From positions 11,425,829 through 11,489,828 of the forward strand of contig OX463836.1 in the NCBI GenBank assembly GCA_949825045.1: 64,000 bases of DNA. Reading direction: 5' to 3'. Below are positions 30,091 to 38,589 of this stretch, one piece after another (position 1 is the stretch's first letter; each line of letters begins with the position of its first letter). The translations under genes and the position numbers were made by a program. Under the pieces are notes generated by a model. It was not told the origin of the DNA. It saw only the letters and a list, made by a program, of their open reading frames with translations, and searched no databases. Source of the DNA: Argyresthia goedartella (taxonomy: Eukaryota > Arthropoda > Insecta > Lepidoptera > Argyresthiidae).

Positions 30091-30957
30091 AATTATAATA
30101 TTTCCACGAAATTCAGAACAATAAAACGTATAAATGGCGCTAAAACCCAGCATACCACCCAGCCTGTCACCGCGCTATATCAAATTATAACAGTTTTTAT
30201 TAAGCAAAATAATGTTATAAAATAATATATTTTTCATTACGGTACAGTTTTAGACACTTAATAATATATCGACTGAAAATGCATTCAAGTGATGAAGAAG
30301 ATGTGTTAACACTTGTGTTATGAAAGAAAGGGGGGCCTTTTTCTAGTAGTCGTGGTAGAAAGTATAGTACGCAAGTCTTGAATTAAACGGATTTATATCA
30401 AGGGCCATAAATTACTCGCGTCACTCAGGGTTCTAACTTTTGAATCACTCGTTACGTTCGTGATTAATCTATGCTTTGAATCCGTCCTTTATTCACTACT
30501 TTTGGATTTATCGTGATTCTGATTCCGTCGACTTTCCTCTTGTTTTTTAGTTTGTCATAAGTGGTAAATATAGTTTTATGCATACATTTTTTTATTGTCA
30601 CTAAGTCAGTCATCAAAATAAACTCAAACATTCAGTTACAAATGGACGACTTCAAACTTTAAACACGATTTTCTCGAGATATTTATAATACTTTTTCCCT
30701 CCTTTTAGTCGGACATGCATATTTTATATGGACATATTTCATTCTTTCGCATAGCTGTGAAAAGCTAAGACATTTTGTTAAATGGCATATGCGGCACATA
30801 TAATGGGTTAGTATTCTTGGCACTTTCAACTGCGGCGACATCTGGCGCTAACGAGAACTTGAATTGAGACCTATTATTCATTCTTGTTGCGAAATACTGG
30901 CTTTAGCATCTTTTGGCGCAGCGGCAAGTAGTGGCAACTGGTTCATCTTTTTAGATT
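30091..30957. other. No supported gene
   Basis: 30440-30530 has loosely repeated GAATC...GATT motifs related to the hairpin array at 51372. The remainder is AT-rich and uninformative. Confidence 0.45.
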
Positions 30958-31110
30958 TTCCACGACGACCAAAAGATGGGTGTTATAAGTTTGAAGTGTC
31001 TGGCTGTCTGTTTTTCTGTGTTTGTGTCTGTGTGTATGTCTGTCTGTGGCACTCTAGAGCTCAAACGGATGGACGGATTTTAATGCGGTGTTTTGTAAAT
31101 TTATAGTATA
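30958..31110 (+). repeat. Family T repeat, left part of an interrupted array
   Basis: GATGGGTGTTATAAGTTTGA, AGTGTCTGGCTGTCTG, TGTCTGTCTGTGGCACTC, CTCAAACGGATGGACGG, TTTTAATGCGG. It stops at GTATA (31106-31110), the target duplication of the LTR element, and the surrounding array resumes after 38206. Confidence 0.8.
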
Positions 31111-31778
31111 TGTACGCGATGTACATAGAGCACCCCGCAATTCTTATTTGTGTGTACTTATTGCGGGGCGCAGCGTGGACTGTAGATTTTCTTATTAGGT
31201 TGATGGCGAAGAGGGCTCAAATGATAATGCAATTTCTTCAATATTTGCAGGCGGAGAGGCGAGGGGGAGGCCTTGGTGCTTCTTCTGCTGTAGCTCGATC
31301 GGGAATGAATGTTCGGCGGCGCGCGCGCGCCTTTTATTGGACCGCCTGAGAGTAGTTTTGTTTACCTCAGACCCCGCGCCGCACACCGCCCCCTTCCTCG
31401 CCCCTCCTTCCCCGCTAGGCTTTATTTCTAATTAAAATGGTTTTATTTTACATTTATTGTCTTAAATCTATGCTTATTCAATACCTTAAGTCTCTAAATA
31501 TCTTTTTACATAATGATTTGGGTGACCGCGGGCTTTCTAATAAGGGTTTTGTATTATTTTTACCGGCCCGCGGTCCCCCGCCTTACCGAGGTATTAAATA
31601 TAGGTGCCTGCGCGCCTCGAGTCGCTTCAATCGGAGCTCGGTTCGCACAGGCTACACATCAAAACATAAGTTGCTTAACTAGGTTTTTCTTAACTCTAAT
31701 GTCCTACAAATATTATCTTTATTTATTTATTTTAACAATATATTTACAGTAATCATTTTGTCGCTTTCGTCGTTAACA
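31111..31778 (-). repeat. 3' LTR of the Pao-type element
   Basis: Sense orientation begins TGTTAACGACG and ends CGCGTACA (TG...CA). It differs from 37534-38201 at four sites: about 31211, 31218, the CCGAGG/CCAAGG site near 31590, and the T/A site at about 31760. The last codons of Pol lie inside it. An inverted pair CCGCGGGC/GCCCGCGG surrounds TTTCTAATAAGGG near 31530-31570. Confidence 0.95.
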
Positions 31779-34700
31779 TTTCTCCCGCCGTCGCCTTGCG
31801 AATCTACTGGTAGAACGACGATCTTCTTGGTCGGTCGCCGCAGGATGTGGCCGTTGCTGGTGGCCACGTCGACGACTCGCACCACGCCGTCCTTGCCCGG
31901 GAACGTCTTCGTCACTCGACCCCGCGGCCATGTGTTGCGGGGGAGGTTGGAGTCGCAGATGATGACCACGTCACCGACGGCCGGGGGTGTCCCTTTATTG
32001 TGCGGCTCCCGCCGATGTTGGAGTAAGGGCGCGTACTCGCGCACCCAGCGGCGCCAGAAGGTGTCGGCGAGCTGCTGCGCGCGCCGCCAGTGTTGACGGG
32101 CGTTGGCGTCGCTGTCGGTGAACGTGCCGGGCGCTGGTGAGTAGCAGTCCGGCCCAAGCAGGATCATATTGGGTGTCAGCGCCGGAGGGTCCTCCGGGTT
32201 CACGGGCACGTAGGTGAGGGGGCGGGAGTTCACTGTGGCCTCCGCTTCCGCCAGCAGCGTTTGCAGTGTCTCGTCGCTAAGGTGTTTCTCGTGCAGCGTG
32301 GCCTTCATCGCCTCCTTCACGGTGCGGACCATACGCTCCCACGCCCCTGCCATGAAAGAGGCAGAGGGGGGCAGGAAGCGCCAGTTGATGCGGCGGGCGT
32401 GAGCGGCGTCCTTCATTGCCTCCGCCAGCTCGCGGCAGGAACCCCGGAAGGCTGTCGCGTTATCACTCCATAGTTCTGTGGGGCACCCGCGCCGTGCGAT
32501 GAAACGGCGCAGTGCGTTGATGGCAGAGTCGGTACTGAGCGAGGTCACCACTTCGAGATGTATTGCCCTTGAAGTCATGCAGGTGAACAGCGCGATGTAT
32601 CTCTTTTCACGGTGTCGGCCCACGGTGACCTCCAGTGGCTCATAGTAGTCTAGGCCCGTGTAGGTATAGGGGCGTGCGTGGTGCGCCAGGCGCGCCGCTG
32701 GTAGGTCTCCGGTGGAGGGCTGCGCCGGCTTCGCCTTCTTCAGTCTGCAGCTTGGGCACCGGGCGATGGCTTCTTTGACCGTCGGGCGAATCTTCGTTAT
32801 GTATAATCGCTGACGGAGCTCGTTGACCACTATTTCCGTGCCGCCGTGATGTAGCTTCTCGTGTACGTGCGAAACATATAATTTTGTGTAATAATGTTTC
32901 CCATGTAGTATTATTGGTCGCACTGTTTCTTCGTAGAAGTTGTCGGCCGCCTCGATCCTGCCTCGTAGTCGTAGTATGTGTTTTTCGTCTATGTACACAC
33001 TCAGCTTTGCTAGTCGGTCCTCCTTGTCTGGCGTGCGGCCCTCCTGTATGCGTTGTCTCTCTCGGGCATAGGAGTCTTCTTGTGCGGCACGAATTAATAA
33101 TTGTTCGGCGGCGAGTAGGTACGGCGCCTCTAGCGTTACAAACTTTCTCTGTGGAGGTGTTGCGCCGGGGGGCGCCGAGCCGACGGGCGCTCTCGTGCAC
33201 GTTTTGTTCATTCGCTTGTTCCAGGCTTGATCTCGTTCGTTGTTGGCGCGGGTCCGTTTTCTTTTTGCCGCCGCTACTGTTTCGGTGGCCGGAGGCGCTG
33301 CGAGGGGAGGCCTGTGTCGGAGTAGGTCGACGAACTGTAGTACTCGTGCTGTCGCTCTCAACAAACGGGTCCATTTGGAAAAGCGCTCGAACTGGGGTAG
33401 GTGCGGATGCTCTGGCTCCCGAGGGCAGGTAGCTGCAGCGCAGACTTCTTTTTCTTCGCCGGTGGCGGCAACTTCGACAATGTGCTCTCGGGGCCAACTC
33501 GCTTCGGGTGAGTATAGAAACGAGGGGCCGTTGAACCACCTGTGGTTCGAGTCGAAGTCCGCTGGCGTCGCTCGGGTGGCGTCGTCGGCAACGTTGTGTG
33601 CGGTCGGCACCCACCTCCAGTCGTCTTTCTTAGTGTTGTCTTCTATTTCTGCAAGTCGGTGTGCCACGAATGTCTTGTAGGAGCGCGGCTCGGCCCGTAT
33701 CCACGCTAGTACTGTGCGTGAATCGCTCCAATAAGTTTCCGAGGCGATCTCGAAGTCGTGTTCTTGTATGACGGCTTGGGCGATCCGCACACCTAGCACG
33801 GCCGCTTGTAGTTCAAGCCGTGGTATGGAGATTGGTTTGGTGGGCGTGACGCGGCTCTTGCCGGCAGCGAGCCTCACTTTGATGGAGCCGTCGGCGCGTA
33901 TCATTCTCCAGTATACCGCGGCGGCATAGGCCTCCCCGCTGCTGTCGACGAACGTGTGGACTTCGTAGCGGGCGGCCGGAGTCGTGTCGTAACATCTAGG
34001 TATTTTTAGGTTACCTAGGTCACGTAGGCGACCTAGCCATTCGCTCCAGCGCCCGCGCAGGCCTTCCGTGATGTCGTCATCCCAGCCCGTGTTGTAGCGC
34101 CACGTATCTTGCATGATTCTTTTCGCCGGTGTTGTCAATGGTGAGATGAGGCCCAAGGGGTCGAATATTGACATAATGATGCTGAGGGCCTCCCGCTTTG
34201 TCGGTGGGCGGAGATCGTTGATGACTTCGGGCGGAGCTCTTCGTACGTTGAGACGAAAACGGATGGTGTCCTCGTTTGTGTCCCATAATAGCCCGAGTGT
34301 CTTCTCTATCTCACTCCCGCCGATGGGGACCGTGTTGCCATCTCGCTCTTTCTTGTTGACAACGTCGTTGATAGCGTCGCGTTCGTTTGTGGCCCACCCG
34401 CGTAGCTCGAAACCGGCTTGTTTGTGAACGTGGTCGACTTCTTTTGTTATTTTCTTTGCTTCGCTTATAGTGTTGAAGCTCTGCAGGTAGTCGTCTACGT
34501 AGTGGTTTCGTTCTATTGCTTGCGCAGCTTGTGGGTACAGCGATGCGTGTTCTTGTGCATTTCTGTTCTTTATGTATATAGCGGTGCACGGAGACGACGA
34601 TGCGCCGAACACCACGGAGGTCATGCGGTATTCTTCTGGTTCTCCCATACGGCGATCGCCTCGCCACAGGAAACGTAGTGCATCTCTGTCTTCTTCACGT

Positions 34701-36772
34701 ATTTTTATCTGCATGAACATCTCTTTCAGATCGGCCGTTACTGCGATGCTGTGTTGTCGGAATCTCATGATGACCCCGGGCAACGACTGAAGGAGGTCTG
34801 GGCCCGGAAGGAGCATGTCGTTGAGGCTGCGGCCGTGTGAGGAGGCTGCGGCGTCATGGACCACTCGAATCTTCTTTTTCTCCGGGTTGCAGACGGCGAA
34901 GTGCGGTAAGTACCACGTTCTTCCGCTAGGCGGCGTGTCGGCGCGCTCGGCGTAGTTAGAGGTAAGTAGATTGTTGATGCGTTCTTCATATTGTTTTTTC
35001 AGGTTGTCATCGCGGTCCAACTTCCTCTCGAGCGTGTATAGGCGCCTCAGTGCATCGTTGCGGTTATTTGGGATCTTGTCTATTTTTCCACGCCATAGTA
35101 GGCCCGTCTCGAAGCGGCCGTCTGGGAGGCGGCGGCTTTTCTCTTGCAGTATTTTCAGTGCTTGTAGTTCGGGATCACTTTTCTGTCTTCTTGGTTCAAT
35201 TGAGAGTGACTCGAGTGCGAAGTATTGCTTCATCATTTCTTCAGTCTTGTCGGCGGGCTTGACGCGTGTGAGGTGAGCGCAGCAGTATGTTATTGGGGCC
35301 GCTTGTGTTGTGCGGCACCCGTGCAGCACCCACCCCAATGCAGTTTTCGAAGCTACGGGTCGATCGCGCCGTCCTTTTCTTATGTCACGTGACACGATTA
35401 ACTCCCAGTTATCTTGTCCGACGAGTATCTTCGGTGTAGCTTCGTTGTAGGTGAGTTCGTGCTTGATATCTTCGATGTGCGTGCAATCTTCCATCTCTTG
35501 GTTGCTTATGGACTGCGTGGTGAAGTTGAGGCTTTCTACTGTGTGCGCGTTCGTGATTTTCTTTTCTGTACCGCCGTGTTGCCCTCTAATGTGTAGGGTG
35601 ACTCGCTTGCCTTTGTTGTGTGCCATTTCTTTGCCGCCCACGCCTTGGACCCACATAGGTTCGGTGGGCCCGTCGAGGCCGAGGGCGTCGGCGAGTGCGG
35701 CGTCCACGATCGTCACGGTGCTCCCGTCGTCAAGGAGGGCGTAGGCTTGAATCTCGGCCCGGGGCCCCCGCAGTATGACAGGTGCAATTTTCAAGTAGCC
35801 TCGTGTAGTAGCGGTTGCGGGCGCGGCCGTGCGCTCGCTGGTGACCGCCACCACCTCTTCTTTTCTCTTTTGCGACTCTTCTGAGGCGGCTGCTCCGGTG
35901 GGAGCGGCTTTTTCGTGATGCAGCAGTTGATGGTGTCGCATGGGGCAGCCCTCGTGTCCGCACGGTTTTGCGCGGCACGTGAAGCGGTGATGTGTGCTTG
36001 ACAGGCAGCGGTAGCACGTGTGGTTTTTCTTTGCGACTTCCCAGCGCTCGTTCACGGTGAGTTTGTTGAATTTTGGGCACGCTGGGAGCAGATGCGACGC
36101 GTGTTTACATAGTGGGCACGCGTGCTTCTCTTCTTTCTTCTTTGGAGTTTCTGTGGTGGCAGCGTAGGTGCGCTCGGTCCTCTTGCGCGCCGTCGGCCGG
36201 GCTTCCCGGAAGTCTGACGTTTGTTCGGGCGGGGCGTAGGGGGCGCACTTGTCTGCTTCTCTATTCAGGAAGTCGGCGATCTTCTTAAGTTCGGGTGTGT
36301 CTTCCTTTTCTATGGCGTAGTCATACCATTTGTTCTTCAATATCGGCGTTAGCTTGTCCACAATCGTTCGCAGTAGCTCCGGGTTGTAGAGGTACTGCGG
36401 CTTTTTTAGTAGTTCGATTGTGGCAACGGTGTTGGCGATGCAGCCTGCGAATATGCATAGGTCACGTGGGCTGTCGGTGAGTCGTGGCAGCCCCTTCATC
36501 TTCTCTGTTTCTCCCATTAGTAGCGCGTCTGGTCTTCCGAATCTTCGTTCTAGTGCTTTGATGACGTCTTCCGGGTGCGGCTGGCTGATGAGGAGGGCGC
36601 TGACGGCCTCCCAAGCGACACCCTTGAGACTTCTTCGGATTCGGGCCACATTTTCACACGCAGAGAAACTTGATGAGGACTCGATGTAAGCGGCCTTGAA
36701 GTGTAGCCACTCGTTGCACAGGCCGTTGAAGACTGGTAGGTCTGGTATGTACTTCTTGTTTGATTTGCTTGT
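31727..36772 (-). CDS. Gag-Pol polyprotein of the Pao-type element
   Basis: Open from just after an in-frame TAA (36773-36775) to the TAA at 31727-31729. Numbered from the valine codon at 36649 (1640 residues): 1-140 is the Gag region (DUF1759-like, preceded by about 40 more codons in frame); 178-235 holds two Cys/His zinc knuckles (CPLCKHASHLLPAC; CYRCLSSTHHRFTC); the protease has LLDDGST at 306-311 (catalytic D308). RT has ADLKEMF at 639-645 and YVDD at 717-720. The A17/RNase H region has VDSSGEAY from 901, LEL near 945-947 and SDSRTV from 975. Integrase has an H-H-C-C finger at about 1261-1301 and the D1334, D1396, E1438 triad, then a C-terminal DUF5641-like end. No further stop or frameshift occurs, so replication proteins beyond the Gag N terminus look intact. 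The last 17 codons come from the LTR. Confidence 0.93.
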   Translation of the reverse strand, partial: TSKSNKKYIPDLPVFNGLCNEWLHFKAAYIESSSSFSACENVARIRRSLKGVAWEAVSALLISQPHPEDVIKALERRFGRPDALLMGETEKMKGLPRLTDSPRDLCIFAGCIANTVATIELLKKPQYLYNPELLRTIVDKLTPILKNKWYDYAIEKEDTPELKKIADFLNREADKCAPYAPPEQTSDFREARPTARKRTERTYAATTETPKKKEEKHACPLCKHASHLLPACPKFNKLTVNERWEVAKKNHTCYRCLSSTHHRFTCRAKPCGHEGCPMRHHQLLHHEKAAPTGAAASEESQKRKEEVVAVTSERTAAPATATTRGYLKIAPVILRGPRAEIQAYALLDDGSTVTIVDAALADALGLDGPTEPMWVQGVGGKEMAHNKGKRVTLHIRGQHGGTEKKITNAHTVESLNFTTQSISNQEMEDCTHIEDIKHELTYNEATPKILVGQDNWELIVSRDIRKGRRDRPVASKTALGWVLHGCRTTQAAPITYCCAHLTRVKPADKTEEMMKQYFALESLSIEPRRQKSDPELQALKILQEKSRRLPDGRFETGLLWRGKIDKIPNNRNDALRRLYTLERKLDRDDNLKKQYEERINNLLTSNYAERADTPPSGRTWYLPHFAVCNPEKKKIRVVHDAAASSHGRSLNDMLLPGPDLLQSLPGVIMRFRQHSIAVTADLKEMFMQIKIREEDRDALRFLWRGDRRMGEPEEYRMTSVVFGASSSPCTAIYIKNRNAQEHASLYPQAAQAIERNHYVDDYLQSFNTISEAKKITKEVDHVHKQAGFELRGWATNERDAINDVVNKKERDGNTVPIGGSEIEKTLGLLWDTNEDTIRFRLNVRRAPPEVINDLRPPTKREALSIIMSIFDPLGLISPLTTPAKRIMQDTWRYNTGWDDDITEGLRGRWSEWLGRLRDLGNLKIPRCYDTTPAARYEVHTFVDSSGEAYAAAVYWRMIRADGSIKVRLAAGKSRVTPTKPISIPRLELQAAVLGVRIAQAVIQEHDFEIASETYWSDSRTVLAWIRAEPRSYKTFVAHRLAEIEDNTKKDDWRWVPTAHNVADDATRATPADFDSNHRWFNGPSFLYSPEASWPREHIVEVAATGEEKEVCAAATCPREPEHPHLPQFERFSKWTRLLRATARVLQFVDLLRHRPPLAAPPATETVAAAKRKRTRANNERDQAWNKRMNKTCTRAPVGSAPPGATPPQRKFVTLEAPYLLAAEQLLIRAAQEDSYARERQRIQEGRTPDKEDRLAKLSVYIDEKHILRLRGRIEAADNFYEETVRPIILHGKHYYTKLYVSHVHEKLHHGGTEIVVNELRQRLYITKIRPTVKEAIARCPSCRLKKAKPAQPSTGDLPAARLAHHARPYTYTGLDYYEPLEVTVGRHREKRYIALFTCMTSRAIHLEVVTSLSTDSAINALRRFIARRGCPTELWSDNATAFRGSCRELAEAMKDAAHARRINWRFLPPSASFMAGAWERMVRTVKEAMKATLHEKHLSDETLQTLLAEAEATVNSRPLTYVPVNPEDPPALTPNMILLGPDCYSPAPGTFTDSDANARQHWRRAQQLADTFWRRWVREYAPLLQHRREPHNKGTPPAVGDVVIICDSNLPRNTWPRGRVTKTFPGKDGVVRVVDVATSNGHILRRPTKKIVVLPVDSQGDGGRNVNDESDKMITVNILLK
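31779..31789 (-). other. Polypurine tract
   Basis: In the sense direction GGCGGGAGAAA lies directly before the 3' LTR. This is where plus-strand DNA synthesis is primed in LTR elements. Confidence 0.75.
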
Positions 36773-37480
36773 TTACAGGGCTTCGGCCAGGGCTGTTGAT
36801 AGCGACGTAACGTCCATCACGGCGGGTCTCTGTGGAGCTTCTTGTGGCGGCTCCCGCCGCTTGCGCAATGTAGTGGCGCACGCGGTGAGTTCCCGTCGTT
36901 CTTCATTGATGGGGATTTCTATCGCGGCTTCTGTTTCTGGCTTTCGGTTGAGCCAATCGGCTATTCTTTGTGGGGCAAGGTCTTCCTCCTCTTCGGACTC
37001 TTCCGGCGACGACGTCGCGTTGATGCGTTCCTGCCGAATCTTCGCTAGTTCTGCTTCGGCATTTATACGCCTCAGCTCCAACTCGGCTAGCCTCTCCTTG
37101 GCCTCCAACTCCGCGAGGAGTCTCTTGCTAGAGGCCTTGGATCGGCACGACCGAGCAGGCTTGAGCGTTTTCGTGTTCGTCGGTGGCGGCATTAACTCGG
37201 CGGTGTGGCGTTCGATGACCGTGTCTGTGCTGGCGGCGGGTGTGGCTCTGATTCCTGACGTGTCGACGTGGCCTCTGGCGTTACTGGTGCCGGAGGTCGT
37301 GTCGTGACTACGTGCGTCCGTCGTGTTCGTGCCCGTCGTCGCGTTGGTGTCTTCGGTTGTGCCGGTGCCGGTCGTGGTACCGGTTCCAGTCGTGGTATCG
37401 GTCCCGGTCACGGTTTCCGTCGTTGTGCCGCCGCTGCCGGAAGAGTCTTCTTTTCCGCTGTTACTTCTGGTTACAACCAT
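36773..37480 (-). CDS. N-terminal Gag segment of the Pao-type element
   Basis: 235 codons from ATG at 37480 to TAA. Residues 19-55 are a Thr/Gly-rich low-complexity tract. Residues 116-155 (LLAELEAKERLAELELRRIN) have the heptad look of a coiled coil, expected for capsid assembly. An acidic stretch EESEEEED follows. The frame is the same as that of the downstream Gag-Pol frame: the TAA is the only interruption. BEL/Pao elements normally encode one continuous Gag-Pol frame, so this is either a nonsense mutation or a site for translational readthrough; I favour mutation. Confidence 0.88.
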   Translation of the reverse strand: MVVTRSNSGKEDSSGSGGTTTETVTGTDTTTGTGTTTGTGTTEDTNATTGTNTTDARSHDTTSGTSNARGHVDTSGIRATPAASTDTVIERHTAELMPPPTNTKTLKPARSCRSKASSKRLLAELEAKERLAELELRRINAEAELAKIRQERINATSSPEESEEEEDLAPQRIADWLNRKPETEAAIEIPINEERRELTACATTLRKRREPPQEAPQRPAVMDVTSLSTALAEAL

Positions 37481-37511
37481 CTTCTTAATTTTCTTGATGC
37501 TTCAGTGATCC

Positions 37512-37528
37512 GGCTTCGACGAGGACCA
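37512..37528 (-). other. Primer-binding site
   Basis: In the sense direction TGGTCCTCGTCGAAGCC starts five bases after the 5' LTR. It begins with TGG, complementary to a tRNA CCA end. The tRNA species was not identified. Confidence 0.65.
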
Positions 37529-37533
37529 AACAA

Positions 37534-38201
37534 TGTACGCGATGTACATAGAGCACCCCGCAATTCTTATTTGTGTGTACTTATTGCGGGGCGCAGCGTG
37601 GACTGTAGATTTTCTTATTAGGTTGATGGCGAAAAGGGCTCGAATGATAATGCAATTTCTTCAATATTTGCAGGCGGAGAGGCGAGGGGGAGGCCTTGGT
37701 GCTTCTTCTGCTGTAGCTCGATCGGGAATGAATGTTCGGCGGCGCGCGCGCGCCTTTTATTGGACCGCCTGAGAGTAGTTTTGTTTACCTCAGACCCCGC
37801 GCCGCACACCGCCCCCTTCCTCGCCCCTCCTTCCCCGCTAGGCTTTATTTCTAATTAAAATGGTTTTATTTTACATTTATTGTCTTAAATCTATGCTTAT
37901 TCAATACCTTAAGTCTCTAAATATCTTTTTACATAATGATTTGGGTGACCGCGGGCTTTCTAATAAGGGTTTTGTATTATTTTTACCGGCCCGCGGTCCC
38001 CCGCCTTACCAAGGTATTAAATATAGGTGCCTGCGCGCCTCGAGTCGCTTCAATCGGAGCTCGGTTCGCACAGGCTACACATCAAAACATAAGTTGCTTA
38101 ACTAGGTTTTTCTTAACTCTAATGTCCTACAAATATTATCTTTATTTATTTATTTTAACAATATATTTACAGTAATCATTTAGTCGCTTTCGTCGTTAAC
38201 A
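37534..38201 (-). repeat. 5' LTR of the Pao-type element
   Basis: Partner of 31111-31778. At the position corresponding to the Pol end it reads GACTAAATG in the sense direction, where the 3' LTR reads GACAAAATG. An LTR promoter must lie here, but I could not identify a TATA box with confidence. Confidence 0.95.
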
Positions 38202-38206
38202 GTATA

Positions 38207-38315
38207 CTTCCGTGCGATAGTTCTTAGTTATGATTTACCAAAATCGTTCTAGTAGTTCGAGGACATAAATCAACCAAATTTAGACTCTTTAATCCCAGTT
38301 GACGAAAAATATGAG
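38207..38315. repeat. Family T sequence between two insertions
   Basis: About 110 bp left between the LTR element and the Jockey element. Its right part, GTTGACGAAAAATATGAG, corresponds to GTCGACGAATAAGAG at 44037, so it belongs to the same family T unit. Confidence 0.7.
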
Positions 38316-38327
38316 TGTTGTTATAGG

Positions 38328-38589
38328 TCGTGTGGTCTGCGGAGTGTGTTCTCGCGCGGAGCGCGAGGACCACTACGGTTGCGGGGTCGAGGACTTATGG
38401 TTGCCTCATGCCCGCGGCGTCAACTCGGGGGGTAACGTCCCCCCCGGTCTTGGGTGGCCCCTACTTGTCAGGGGCCTCGCGTGGTCTTCGTTGCGCTGTG
38501 CTTTCGCCGTCTATTGGCATACACTGGCGACAACGGTGCGGGAGCTTCTTCTTCTCCACTGTGCCGTGCTTTCGCCCTCTTCTGCGGGC
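38328..38589 (-). other. 3' UTR of the Jockey-type element
   Basis: About 260 bp after the ORF2 stop. It holds an imperfect direct repeat (in plus orientation TGCTTTCGCC...TACACTGGCGACA, about 38497-38535 and 38567-38605, the second running into ORF2). It ends at the target duplication without an A-run. Confidence 0.7.

Larger units (their letters stand above)
31106..38206 (-). mobile_element. Pao-type BEL/Pao LTR retrotransposon with 5-bp TSD
   Basis: The element is 31111-38201, minus strand, flanked by GTATA at 31106-31110 and 38202-38206. The two 668-bp LTRs differ at four positions by my count, so insertion was recent. Order in the sense direction: LTR, primer-binding site, Gag N terminus, in-frame TAA, rest of Gag-Pol (zinc knuckles, protease, RT, RNase H, integrase), polypurine tract, LTR. 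GC content is much higher than in the host sequence around it. A 5-bp duplication and protease-RT-RNase H-integrase order are as expected for BEL/Pao. Confidence 0.96.

Noticed and set aside
31111..31778. LTR frames of 79-81 codons present in both LTRs
   Set aside because: They are duplicated only because the LTRs are duplicates, and they show no domain or conserved motif.
32640..33614. 324-codon minus-strand frame and other long frames between 31.7 and 43.7 kb
   Set aside because: Shadow frames of the GC-rich Pao and Jockey coding sequences. They show Arg/Pro/Ser-rich composition and no domains.
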